In this document: positions 21,249-32,695 of the stretch, piece by piece
Layout: every line of letters starts with the position of its first letter
How positions within the stretch are numbered: position 1 is the first letter of the stretch
Assembly: GCA_031310005.1 (NCBI GenBank)
Contig: CM062380.1
Location: forward strand, 496,001-560,000
Source: Dactylellina haptotyla
Lineage: Eukaryota; Ascomycota; Orbiliomycetes; Orbiliales; Orbiliaceae
Reading direction: 5' to 3'
DNA length: 64,000 bases
Position numbers and translations under genes: made by a program
Notes under the pieces: model-generated
What the model was told of the DNA's origin: nothing
Databases searched by the model: none
What the model saw: the letters and a program-made list of their open reading frames with translations, nothing else

Positions 21249-22784
21249 ATGGAATGGCTAAAGCTCCTCATTCTCCTTAATTCGATCCCTCTTTCACAGG
21301 GCCTCCCCCGGAATCATGCTTTGTTTACGCTAAAGGAAGCCATGACAGGGTTGGATCTGCCTTCGGCTGATGAAAATATTCCTCGTCATCTTCAAGCTCC
21401 CTTGACTAATATCTTCCCCACGCGTGTCATTTCGAAGACCTCGAAGTCCATATCTACAGATTCTCCTGAAATAAATTGTCGGAATGCCGCTGACGCGACT
21501 CTCACCTTGACAGCTGCACCCGTACAGAACCAAACGGGCACCTGGGTTCACACTCTAAATACTGATGATTCTCAATATATTAACGGCCATACGCCATTTT
21601 CTACCCAGTCTATGGAACGAACTTCTTCCGTTTCTAGCATCACGTTAATTTATATCGAAGAGAGTAGGCCAGCTCAAGTACTAACACTCTATGCTCCCGC
21701 ATATTCGGTCAACATGAACATGCCACCCAATGATATGATTACTCAGACCCTCGCTGTTGTAATATTCGCAACCGAGAGCTCTCAAACAGTCAAACATACT
21801 TTGACCCTTACTGCATTCTCAGATGAGACGTCGTATCTACAAGAGGGGGTTGGACAAATTTTGACACTCACTGTTGCTAGTCCTGTCCCAGCTCACAACG
21901 AGAATGAGGTTGAGGAGGCGGCTTTGCTATTTACGGTCTTGTTGACGGTTGGAGCTGATACTAATTACGGAGAGACCTCCCACACCATAGCCGACGAGGT
22001 CTTGGTCGAATCTACCCCAGAGGTGCCCCTTAGTCTTTCTCGCCCTAGATTAAATCGTGCAATGGAGCCCGCAGCGACAATAAAGCCTGATCTAACTGGG
22101 AAAACCATTGAGGAGCTCAATTCTGGTTCATCAGCATCACTGATCACTGTGATGCCAAGGGCAGATACTTCGTTCAACGCTTTTGAGCAAGGAAATCGTC
22201 CTCTACAAACTGTCACACGCCCACTTTGGGATGGCGGCCACGAGACCCTAACGTTGTGCGGACGCAGTTTCGGTGAAAAAACAATACTAGTTAGAGACGG
22301 CGGCCCTGATCCGTTCGACTTCGCCGAGCCAACTTGGATTTCTAAAAATCTCAACTCTTTCGAATCGCGACAGATCATACAACCTATCGAGGAAGTGCCT
22401 GAAAGCAGACCGTTTACCGCCCCATGGCCCTCTCCAGGGCTTAACCCTTCACCTATACCACTCAGCGGCCACAGAATCAATACTGCCACCTCAATTGTTT
22501 GTTCCGAGTCAACTTGGGCTCTTGTCTTGGTTTTTACAGCGATCTTTCCCATCGGTTGGACCATCTTTTTGACAGAACTCTTAGTCCGTCACATTTGGTT
22601 CCGAATGTTCCCTGATGATGTTAGGGATAAGCTGCTAGTAAAAAATCGAAAGGCGTACAAGCGGATGTGTGGTATTGGAACGATATCAATGGCTTGCGTG
22701 CTTGTTGGCATTTTGACCGCTTGTTTTCTAAGGAACGGGGTTTGTGAAGATTTGAAAATATTACAAGATGCTGTAGGGTTATAA
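21249..22784 (+). CDS. Putative surface protein: signal peptide, long Thr/Ser ectodomain, two C-terminal membrane spans
   Basis: Single exon. The open frame begins at 21231 with TTG, but the first ATG is at 21249, giving 511 aa starting MEWLKLLILLNSIPLSQGLP, a signal peptide. Residues 60-420 are a Thr/Ser/Pro-rich ectodomain with recurring LTLTA-like strands (TLTLTAAP, QVLTLYAP, HTLTLTAFS, QILTLTVAS), suggesting a degenerate beta repeat. Span 1 is near residues 421-443 (ALVLVFTAIFPIGWTIFLTE). Span 2 is near 478-498 (GIGTISMACVLVGILTACFL). The tail is short and contains NGVCEDLK. No family recognised. It shares its overall plan with the proteins at 10960-12144 and 12431-13510. Confidence 0.72.
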   Translation: MEWLKLLILLNSIPLSQGLPRNHALFTLKEAMTGLDLPSADENIPRHLQAPLTNIFPTRVISKTSKSISTDSPEINCRNAADATLTLTAAPVQNQTGTWVHTLNTDDSQYINGHTPFSTQSMERTSSVSSITLIYIEESRPAQVLTLYAPAYSVNMNMPPNDMITQTLAVVIFATESSQTVKHTLTLTAFSDETSYLQEGVGQILTLTVASPVPAHNENEVEEAALLFTVLLTVGADTNYGETSHTIADEVLVESTPEVPLSLSRPRLNRAMEPAATIKPDLTGKTIEELNSGSSASLITVMPRADTSFNAFEQGNRPLQTVTRPLWDGGHETLTLCGRSFGEKTILVRDGGPDPFDFAEPTWISKNLNSFESRQIIQPIEEVPESRPFTAPWPSPGLNPSPIPLSGHRINTATSIVCSESTWALVLVFTAIFPIGWTIFLTELLVRHIWFRMFPDDVRDKLLVKNRKAYKRMCGIGTISMACVLVGILTACFLRNGVCEDLKILQDAVGL

Positions 22785-23199
22785 CGGATATCCTTTTGGC
22801 CTTCTTGTAGAGGCATTGAACACCTGGATACCACTCGGTGCAAATATCGACTTTGCGCCATTTTGACAAAGTTCAAGTCTTTGGCTCTGATTTCGCATCG
22901 ATTATCTGCTCTTTGAGGATTCATGAGTCGGACTTAAGTAGACTAGCACTAGATAGCTAGGACGAAATGTGAAATTTATATCTGATGAATCTAAACGGTA
23001 TAAACGCGAACTATTGTAGTGTGCTATTCTAGGACCTTTCTCGCGATATATGAAACATTAATAATATCAAGGGGCTAATGGCCTCAAACAATATACCGGT
23101 TTGAATAGAGAAGCCTTGAGAAGCTCAAAGGCTAGATGCTCTAGTGTGCTATCACCCTGATAATTCTTGAGCTATGTGTACCTTCGATCTCAAAAATGC

Positions 23200-23227
23200 A
23201 ACAACGCTTAACTAGTTAAGCGTTGTT
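23200..23227. repeat. Perfect 28-bp palindrome
   Basis: The half-site AACAACGCTTAACT is followed at once by its exact reverse complement, with no spacer. The next outer bases do not pair. It lies about 415 bases 3' of the two-span membrane gene, outside any gene. Confidence 0.95.
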
Positions 23228-23677
23228 TGACTGTCGACTGGACTTACGCAAGAGTCCCGCTCAATCCACAGGAGACGTCGTCAGTCACGCAGGATTCCTG
23301 CATCAGCGACTTGCAGAGGACCTCAAATTACAACTCGTTTGTACTATAAGAAATTTCAGCTTAAACATGCCGCTATCTAACGCTCTCTGGTATCATGTAG
23401 CGCCAGTCAATCCATTCTATTTCATCAATTTCGCCCATATTCTATCCCAGAGTCCATAACTGGTCCTCAGTATGCTTCCTAAGCTCCTCAAAACGGTTTC
23501 TATTACTTTCAAGCTGATATTAACACTTTACTAGCTAGCCAGTTGGACCTGTCATATCATGCCATGCGTTCGTCGGAAACATCCAAAATAAGGATGATAA
23601 AGAGCCAGGACTCGAGAGAGCTACTTCTGCTCACAAACGAGGTGCTCGAGTATTTCAGACTGCTCACCCGAACAACA

Positions 23678-23881
23678 TGTCTTCGAACACGAGTCATAGA
23701 AATTCTACTAGTATTATTGAAGGTGCTCTTAACCGTCTGGTTCTGGGTGCTGAAGTGAATAGATCCTTGGTTAACTCAATATTCGAGCTTTTATCGAAAA
23801 CATATGCTGAATATTGGCACGATACTCTTGAAGATATGACCAAAGCTGTCACCACCAACACCGTATTTGTTCTTGAGGCAT
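23678..23881 (+). CDS. Small open frame, doubtful
   Basis: An ATG-initiated frame of 67 aa (MSSNTSHRNSTSIIEGALNR...). The sequence reads like an amphipathic helical peptide (LLSKTYAEYWHDTLEDMTKA). No signal peptide, domain or splice partner was found, and the opposite strand is also open here. It may be chance. Confidence 0.15.
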
Positions 23882-26800
23882 GACTTGATCGGGGATTCAA
23901 CCTCTCAATCCTTCTAATTTCAAAAATTACGATAACCCCCTTTAATCTTCTTCATCATGCTGTAATTTTGTGCATGAGTAGTGCTATAGCGCGAACCCCG
24001 AGGTTAGACACCATCCTATGGACGCGTTAATTTGGATAACTTTGGGATCACGGTCTAGACGATAGCGACTACGAATTTGCTTTCAGAATCATTCATATGG
24101 GTTATTCGACCAAAACACGTCCATTTTACTGAAATGGAACTTGAGTCTAGTTTAACTTTCGAAGGGCGAGGTATTCATACCGTGGGAAGCGAAAGTGAAA
24201 TCAAGAAAGCCCCGTGTTTGACGCTCCCGCTGCTGCTGCTAAAGGGAAGGACGCGGTTTGTCAAGGCCGATGATATACGTTGCATACCCACTCTGTAGTC
24301 TTAAGATTTAGACAAATTTCCTAAGTTTCACGACACGAAGAACATATTTGTTGGCGGGAAGCCTAGGGATATACATCATACAACATATCGTGGTATTTTA
24401 CCTACTTTTTACTGCGAAAAAGGGCAGTCGGGGGTTGAACTCGATGCAATTGACCTAGGGTCCTTGACCCGTGGTGTCGTATTCAATACTGTTTTCAATG
24501 GGAGGCGGCCTGCTCCATTATCTGTAGTGAATGTTGGGAAAACTCTCCAGTATCTCGAATCAGAAGCCGAAATGACCGGCTCAATAGGCTAGTCTCCATC
24601 TCGCGGTACTGTTTTGCAGACTTTGAAAGGAATATAAGATCACTCAGTCTTACCGCTCTCTGGCTCTTCATGACACCGCGAAGCAACCTCGTTTCTGAGG
24701 AACCGAATTTGCTAGTTGTTCTTCATGTATATTGGTTTGCACGAGCGATGTTTCGAATTTCTGGGCAAATTGAGATGCCCTTTACATGATATGCTAGTGC
24801 AATACGAAGAACTAACTATTGGGAACATTACTTGGGAACATTACTATCGACTGCTATTTGTGGTTTCTTATGTAATGACTGCTGCGACGCTTTCGATGAG
24901 GCTTAGCAGCGCGAACGTTAGGGGGCTTAATGTTAGTTCTGACGGTAAACCAGATGAGGGAGTATACAAAAAAGGGGAGACATGGCGTGTAAGGAGTTGA
25001 GGGTATCCAAGAAGACATATCGAGCAATCGGTGGAGCAGCTCACGAGAAAAAAGAAGAGCAGGAGCTGTACTAGACCGCGGTCGAGGAACGTGTGGATCC
25101 GCAGTTGATAGCTTTGACACAATCAGGGCAACTAGAGAAGCCGTAATCGAAATATATTCATTTGTATCGCCGTTGTTACTTAGGTCAAGGGGCTCGAAAG
25201 TGGAAAGCCTACAAGCCCTCGTCCCAGATACCTCTTGGTAAACATTTGTTGACTCTATTTCTCAAAAACCAAGCGCTTGGCGTGTATCGCAAAACCCTTG
25301 ATAAGCGCTCAGTGATAGTTCTCAGTGTTCCAAAACGGCCCCACCAACATGAAATATCGAAACCTCGGTTTCAAATTTTTGAATATTCTCCTCGGAACCA
25401 GCCGTGGCGTGACTTTGTTTATAGAAGATCATTTTGGCGAAGGGACCCTGGTGTTGTCAAAACGGTTGAAGTTTTGAGAACCTAATTTCGGCCACTTGCA
25501 TTTTAAAACAAAAACCACCGAACGGGCAAATCTCCCGCAATCAGGGATGGTGACTTGCAATCGCTTGGTGTGCCGGGATGAAGACCGTTTGTAAATGATT
25601 CTGTGGTTATTCTCAAACCCGCAACTAACTTGGCAGGAGGCGAGAATGCGCGTCCAATTCTAACGCTCTCGAACTTGGCAGGGGCATCCGAAGATTTTGG
25701 AAATATTTGGCGACATCTTCGGGAGCTATCCGGAGCAGACTGAGTCGTCACATAAGGTCAATGCGATACACCGGGGAGGTTTTCTTATTTTATCGTCTGA
25801 ACTCGGGCGTGAAGTCGCAGGTAACATTTATCGCCAACTTTAGTTTCAACCTTCAGGGACGATACGGTTTAACCGAGGCAGGAAACGGGAAGAAACGCTC
25901 AACGCAACTATCCGAATAGCCAGATATATCCGCAATTGATATTGCTATTTACAATTATAACCATCTATAAAGGATCGGAATTTGAGATATCGTTCGGGAT
26001 ATATCGGGCAAGCAGAAGATAATGTGGAGGATGCCATTGCGGTGAATAGTGCTAGGAGAAGGATACCTTGATGATGGTCGGGTGTCCAGAACAAATATGT
26101 CGACCCACAGCTGAGATATTTTAGGTTTCAATGGGAAAGAGTTTTAGATATCCTGCTGTGATAACATTGTTTAGTTGTTAAACTTGGCTGCGCTTCTGTT
26201 CGCTTTCAAAACGACCCAAGATCTTTAGTTATCCTCGATTACGTAGATTCGATATCTCGCATGACAGGAACAACCGGTATATCTTTCAATTAAGGGTCTT
26301 TTTACCATTTTAATGCCCCGAGGTATCTTGGTCAATCTTGGTCGGGCTGTGGATACATGTTTTGGTGTTTTATCAAGTGGTCCGGGCTCTATAGGTCTCA
26401 TATATCCATTCCGCGTCGGATGTATCCAAAGGATCAAAACTCCCAACTTCGCCTAGTCGCAAACATTCTTTCTTCGGGACCTGGCAATCACTGCCTATCT
26501 CAAGGATATACATCCTGTAATCTCGAACAACTGGAAAGTTCCGAGGCCATTGCATGGAAGCGACCGTCAAATTGATAAGCCGCAACCCGCAAGTTCAAAG
26601 AAGCCGAGAGTGGCGGACCGAGGAATGCAATGATGAAGTATCCAACATCTCGAAAAAACCACATATATATTTTAAGCTTACGATTGCTGCGGCGAGCCGT
26701 TTGCCCAGCTTTTATTGCAGCTGTGCAACCATCGGAAAGCAGCTCCTCGATTGATCATTCACGTGTCGGATCAATGTGGAACCGCTGCACATGTCCAATC

Positions 26801-28151
26801 CAGTCTCATGGGGCGAGACAGTACTCTAAATTTTAGCTCAGAAAATTGCGACGAGAGGATCTGGCAGTTCGGGCTCGGGCAACGCTGCTCAACTTGTACG
26901 GCTGACACGGTCCCTGTAATATTATGCTGTTGTTGATGCGGCCAAGTTCTGGGCACAATCTTGGAAGTCAGCTCAAACGTGAGGCTAAGCACAAAACCCG
27001 ACCAGCTCGTTCCCCACTGGCAGACAAACAGTGTCAACTCTTTTCTGACAAGCAATCCCTCGCGTTTTGGCAACCCCAATCTCTCTGTTTCGAGGCATAG
27101 TCAGTCTGGCCAAGTTCTTGGTATTCAAATATTTCGCCTGGCTGCCTACGGCTGAGAAATTGGCAAGAGAAGATCCTACCATTCCCCAGACATCTGTGGA
27201 GACCGGGGACAATTCTAATTTCTCCCAGGAGAAGTTAGGGTCGCATGAACGTTTCTGCCCAAGCTAGTTGGCACAGCTTGGTAGTGTCTTGAGACCCGTC
27301 AAGCTTTTTGATTTTCAGTATCTTGGAAGCCTTGTCCCGGACGTAGCGAAAAAAGTTTGTATTTGTTGTCTCTGCAACGTCTAATAAGCGTCAATTCTAG
27401 GATTTTGACAGCTGCAAGGTGTAAGAGCCGCGATAGACGAGGCGAGGATAGCTTTAAAAGAATACTTCACCTGGCGAAGATTTAAGCTTAAAAAGTGCTG
27501 TTTTTAGCTTACTAGGTGCAATGTCCCCGGTGGTCAGATTTCGAGTAGGCCAACTGCCATCTATTTTTGCTTCTGTTATAGGTGCGGTGTTCTATTATTA
27601 CTATAGGTGTGGTAGGCAATTAGAAATGCTCACAGTGTTGTGTCTGAGGTGCAGGGGCCTTTTTTGCTCTAAGATACTCGAAAGAGGATGTGCTTAGCAG
27701 CATAAGATGATAACAGTGCTCGGGCAGGGAAGCTCCCTGACCACACCTGCACCTTTGAAGACCAGCGTAGGGCTGAGTTTTGCAGGAGAAGAACCTTTTC
27801 TATCTCTCTCTTCCACTGTCTCTGATATATTGAAAATGGGATTCTGTAAGCGCAGTGAGCCCCAATGTGTACCCCGGGCAAGATTCTGAGAATACGAGAT
27901 CCGCCCCCGGAAAGCAGTCCCAATGTTTCTCTGGTACTGGGTCCCCATTTACGGCTCGATTCTTTTCAGGCTGGGCTGAAGGAAGAAAGAGCTGGGATTT
28001 CTGCACTCGGTACATAAATACAATCCATTCTCCCTCTCACGATATCTTAGTTTCTTACATTATCTCTAAAAATCTCTACCCTCTCCAAATAGTCCTCATT
28101 CATCGCGAGCGATTTGAGTTCTTCCCTATCACCTTTATTCAAATAATTAAA

Positions 28152-29230
28152 ATGCATTTCTCAACATTACTATCCTTCGCTGCCCTCACCTCTTATGCGC
28201 TTGCATGCTCATCATGTGGTGGTGCTGCTAGCAGACTCCATAAGCGTGAAGAAGAAGGGGGTGAAGGACCAGGATTTTCTTACCTGGGACTTACTGGACC
28301 CGTCGACTGGAATCAATTTGATGGTGCCGCAGCCTGTGGTAACGGAAAGACACAATCGCCTATCAATGTTGTATCCACTATGAAAATCAGCGCTATTGGA
28401 GATTCTGGTGAATACGCTGATATTGGCGCCACTGGATTCAACTTCACAAACACCGGACATACTGTTGAAGTCTTTTACAAGGGACAACGTGCGACCTTGG
28501 GTGGTGTCGATTATGAACTTCAAAGGTATTATTTCAGTCCTAGAGCCATATTCGGTTTACAGTTTGGCTAAGCGATATCGAAATTAGATTCCACTTCCAT
28601 ACTCCTTCGGAGCACAGATTAGATAACGAGTGGTTCCCAATGGAGGTTCACTTTGTCCACCAGGGTGTCTCTGGTAAGTTCCTCTACTTCTCATGTTGAA
28701 TTCACAAAAGCTAACATTTAATTTAGACCCAACCAAACTGGCTGTCGTCGGACTTTTCATCGATACTAACGAAAAAGACGTATCCGATCCTATGATGGCG
28801 AGACTCGCTACCTACCTTCAATCTATTGATAAACCCGGTGAAACCGTGGTTGCAACCCATGTTCCCCTTGAGTACGTTTACAAAAGATCCTGACATAATT
28901 ATCAATATTCAAAACTAACCGTTGTACCTTTATAGTGGTGTTCGAACTGGTATTACCAACGCGAAGAAGTTCACCTACCCCGGTTCCCTTACCACACCTC
29001 CATGCACAGAGGGCGTCACGTGGTATGTCAGCAATACTGTCCTCGACGTGTCTGTCAAAGACTACAAGGTCTTCAAGAGAGTTCTTGGATACAACTCGCG
29101 TACCCTCCAGGCCGACCCTGGCAAGCAAAACGTTGTCGAGTTCGCCGCTCAGTTCCTTCCGTCCGTCCAAGGACGTACGCAATCTAAGAAGGAGAGGAGA
29201 GCTGCTGCGTTGAAGCGATTCACCAACTAA
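28152..29230 (+). CDS. Secreted alpha-class carbonic anhydrase
   Basis: Four exons in frame: 28152-28525, 28588-28673, 28727-28871 and 28936-29230, giving 299 aa. It hydrates CO2 to bicarbonate, using a zinc held by three histidines. A signal peptide (MHFSTLLSFAALTSYALACS) is followed by a dibasic HKREEE site, so a short propeptide is likely. Family blocks are GKTQSPINVV, then the zinc block RFHFHTPSEH across the first intron, MEVHFVHQ with the third His, and YPGSLTTPPCTEGVTWYV with the active-site Thr. The Glu of PSEH matches the gate residue. Exon joins restore every one of these motifs. The C-terminus is basic (KKERRAAALKRFTN). Expected location is the cell wall or medium. Start choice is secure because only this ATG gives the signal peptide. 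Confidence 0.95.
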
Positions 29231-30112
29231 ATTTATTATAAAGACATGATAGTGTCTCTTAATTTCAACAGTATTTAGAGCTGTTGAATCGATTTGCAAT
29301 ATCTCTGATTTAGTATTTATTTCCTTTTTATTTTTGGGACCTTTGGCGATATATCATTTGGGAAGTTTCTTGTTGGTCTTATATCTCCGAAAAGGAAGTT
29401 TAGTATTTTTTCTAAACAGTTCATTAGATGTATGCTCTGGTTTCATTCTTACCAGCAGACCGCATGAGCATTGGGGTACATTCTTTTGTGGGTTTTCATG
29501 TTTGTTATCGATTCACATGTTTAGCAATCCAGTACGGCGTTCAACGGAGAGTAGCATAGAGAGTGGATGTTGTTTTTAACGAATTGAAAAGTTGTCAACC
29601 TTACCATACCATTGATAAAAGGACTATGATTCTAAAATAAGTGCTCGATCCCCAAGATGTAACATATATGAGTTTTCGCATAGTGAGGTTTTGGGTTCTT
29701 AACTTGGGCTAAATAGCACCTCGCAATGCTATCTCCGACCCATGATAAAACTGAATGAATGATTTCGGATGTCTCGGTGTATATACCTGCTAACTCCGAC
29801 TGGCGAGTTGCGCCACACTGACATTGCAGGAAAGTGGCTTGACAGTTGAGTGCGGATCGATCGCAAAAGTGTGCCAGGTCAGCGGCAAAAGGTATTCCCA
29901 TATAATCCTATATTATTGTCAGAACGTAGGCTTGTGGCCGAGACAAGCTTGTGGCACTTATTTCATCATTTCACTCAGCTGTATAAAATTTCAACGCGAT
30001 AGATTATTCTATCCATCCATGGCTTGTGAGACCTACCAGTTGAGGAATTGAAACGTGGGCTCCCTTCAGAATTCAGTTCATTCTGAAAATATATTTCAAA
30101 TTTCAGGCATAA
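29231..30112. other. Intergenic, 3' flank of carbonic anhydrase
   Basis: AT-rich sequence with T runs. No gene seen. Confidence 0.45.
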
Positions 30113-30390
30113 TATAATCTGGCTAGAAGAGCATTAATTGTAACGTTATATATAAAGTTTTATGAAGGTAGAGATTTGTCAAAAATTTTTAATAAGTACA
30201 GGTATGAGAAAATGCTACCACTCTTTAAAGCAAATTTATACAAGTTGATAGATATTACTAAAGTGGTGAAAGCCTGTTACGACCCTGGCATCATCTATAG
30301 AGATTTAAAACCAACTAATGGGAGGCGAGGAAATATATACTTTTAGGCATTTAATTTGGGCTTCATAATAGCCTTGTTGGATATGTAAGC
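30113..30390 (+). pseudogene. Decayed protein-kinase catalytic fragment
   Basis: The frame from 30113 is open to a stop at about 30345. It reads LIVTLYIKFYEGRDLSKIF, then LYKLIDITKVVKACYDPGII, then YRDLKPTN. This matches kinase subdomains V to VIb, with the catalytic loop HRDLKPxN appearing as YRDLKPTN. After the stop, the same frame gives AFNLGF where the DFG motif is expected, with Asp replaced by Asn and Phe by Leu. No glycine-rich loop or VAIK lysine was found upstream, and the C-lobe is not recognisable. It is a broken host-type serine/threonine kinase copy in a gene-poor AT-rich tract. An unusual spliced gene is less likely. Confidence 0.6.
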
Positions 30391-32219
30391 AAGTATAATG
30401 CGATGTTTTGGGCTCTTAGTACGGGAAACTTGTTGAAGGGTACGCTTATTGACATATCCTCTTTGCATCAAGTCGTAATTTAGCTGCTAATCTACCACCT
30501 GCAACACCCAGAGGAATAGAGGGAACTCGCCACTCGGTTTGAAACATAGCTAAATGATCACTCAGCTTGGTTCTATCTTATGGGTTTATGTTCTGGAGAT
30601 TTTCTTGATCGGTATAAACCATTATATGGATCTATCGAAAAAACCAAACAGACAGAATACCAAGCTACGAAGAAACGACACACATCACAGCGAAAGGCAG
30701 CAGGAGAACTTGCGTTGCACGAGGTAGTCAGATCAGTTCTTTTCTATAAGATTGTATTTACACAAAACTCCCTTTTCGCATAGCTCGACGGAGTTTTATT
30801 TGACTAAGCTCGGTGAATATTCATCTGTGTCTTTTCTTCTCAAGCCGTATCTGTTTTAATAACATATAGTTCTATATCAAGGTCATTTTGTCATAACTGC
30901 GATGAAGATGTATAGATCCTCTCACCGAACGCAACTAAGAATTTGAAGTTGTTAAGCTCAAAGTTAAATTCGACTGTCTAAAAGAATTCTCTCTCAGGTA
31001 AAGGGGTGGTATGATCCAGATAGCTGGTGTAAAATAAGATATTATAGATACGTGGCTATGAGGGTCGAAGAACTGTGCCTGTTGTTAGGTCACCTATCCA
31101 GTTTCCCCATTGTTATACACATCAGGGCGCTCAGGTTGCGATTTGGGCCCGAAAAAGACGACAACCCGGAGTGTTGCGTCCCCGAGACCAGAAAGGGCCA
31201 AAAGGAAGGTCTGTATGCTTTAAATTACCATGGAAAAGCTACCCAACTCGGGTCCCGATTTGGATATCCAAATCCGGCAAGTCCCTTGAACCTTCCAATA
31301 TAGTCATCTTCTTGCACTTCACGATAGTTCCTACATTGCGAATTCTAATGCTATTGTCATAAAAATATCATGCTGGAATCCTAGTAACTCCTAGAAATAA
31401 ATTTCTCATCTTTTTAGAGACCAGTGACGTTTTCAAAAGATAGGAGGACTGGATTGACTAGTTGACTGAGCCCACCAGTGTCTCCGTTATCATCAACATC
31501 TAGGGATAGCGACCCGTTCTTGAAACGATGGAGACAATCAATGCACATTTAAACCACAAGAGTGAAATATAACTTTCAGATACTTTTCAACTAACTGCTA
31601 CCTGGTACCCTCCGTTCCTTAAACTACATTCCGAAATATAGACCGGAATATTGCCGACTCTTTCGAAACACAAGACTTCAGTTAAAGGGATACAATTTGA
31701 ATTGACTAATAAGCGAATACTGGGGAGGTTGCATCTCTCAAATACTAGTGTAATAGCGGAGTTTTCTTCATCAAGAGTGGAGAGTCTCACATCCAAACCT
31801 TTGACTACTCGTTATTAGGGTTGGAATCGAAATTGAACAATTATAGAAGATTAATCGAACCCTCGAGTGCGTTTCTGTTCAAAACCGATCAAAGACTCAT
31901 GCGTACAAAGTACGTAACTGACACTTAAAGTCGCGGGATTGTGCATTGAGGTTAGAGGTGGAGTGGCGAATGTCAATGATAGTGACCACACGTGTACGTA
32001 TTATTATATATCAAGCATAGTGCGGGATGGAACTTTCTCGTAATTTGTAGAAAATAATGCTAGATGATTCACCCAAACTTTTATTTTATTTTTCTATCGT
32101 TTTTAAGGCAGTATATCAAGGCTGTGCAAATTGCCTCGTCGTTGTGTAACGGTGTGCTGTATATCACGCCCTTACTCCGAACAAAGATGCCAAGTAGGCG
32201 GCAGATTTAACGTAACGGC
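30391..32219. other. AT-rich gene-poor region with 18-bp palindrome
   Basis: No gene supported. A GC-richer patch at 31050-31290 includes an 18-bp perfect palindrome at 31257-31274 (GATTTGGATATCCAAATC). Frames downstream of the kinase relic, such as 30580-30783, could be further decayed kinase sequence, but no motif proves it. Confidence 0.4.
31257..31274. repeat. 18-bp perfect palindrome
   Basis: GATTTGGATATCCAAATC. Beyond one mismatched pair it gains two more pairs (CC/GG). Confidence 0.8.
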
Positions 32220-32695
32220 ATGAGTCTGCATACGGAACCCGCACGCATAGGTCCTGCGACTATTATTCTTGACCAATGCACTCCCACATGGACGTCATAT
32301 CCCGTCGCACTTTTTCGAAGCGCACGTGGGGAGAATGCGTGGGGTAATCCTGGCACCGTTGTACATAATTTCTCGGTTCTCAGTCATGGTTTTACGTCAA
32401 ACACGATATGGGATGAAAGTATGTTCTTTTGCTAGATGATCGAAAAAGCCAAGTTACAGGGTTAAGGGTGTGCTGCCGTCGGTCACTTGACTTGCAAGGA
32501 GGCCCGCATAGTTATCACAATATTGCAATAAAGTATGTACTTAATAGACTGTTGTGGGGGAACACAACGGAGACACCGATAACAGATTCTCACTTGATGT
32601 CCTATTATAAAGACGAGAAATCTATCTCATACACATGTACACAATTGAACAGGCAGAGCTTCAAAAGGAGCGTTAAATTAAGTGATGCCAGCTAA
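32220..32695 (+). CDS. Possible two-exon hypothetical protein
   Basis: Tentative model: exon 32220-32418, a 41-base intron with a strong GTATGT donor and TTACAG acceptor, and exon 32460-32695, in frame for 144 aa. It starts MSLHTEPARIGPATIILDQC; exon 1 also contains TSYPVALFRSARGENAWGNP. There is no signal peptide, membrane span or family match. The intron is short for an ascomycete and the region is otherwise gene-poor, so this may be chance. Confidence 0.22.

Larger units (their letters stand above)
22785..28151. other. Gene-poor, AT-rich region with perfect palindrome
   Basis: About 5.4 kb with no firm gene. It holds a 28-bp perfect palindrome at 23200-23227, a small open frame at 23678-23881 (listed separately), a 13-base tandem duplication (GGGAACATTACTT) near 24820-24845, and repeats of the type ATAGGTGYGGT near 27578-27612. 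The last 150 bases are the promoter and leader of the carbonic anhydrase gene. Confidence 0.45.

Noticed and set aside
21965-22564. 199-residue antisense frame
   Set aside because: It is the shadow of the two-span surface protein gene on the plus strand.
24854-25122. Two overlapping hydrophobic minus-strand frames
   Set aside because: Two different frames are open together and neither has a conserved motif.
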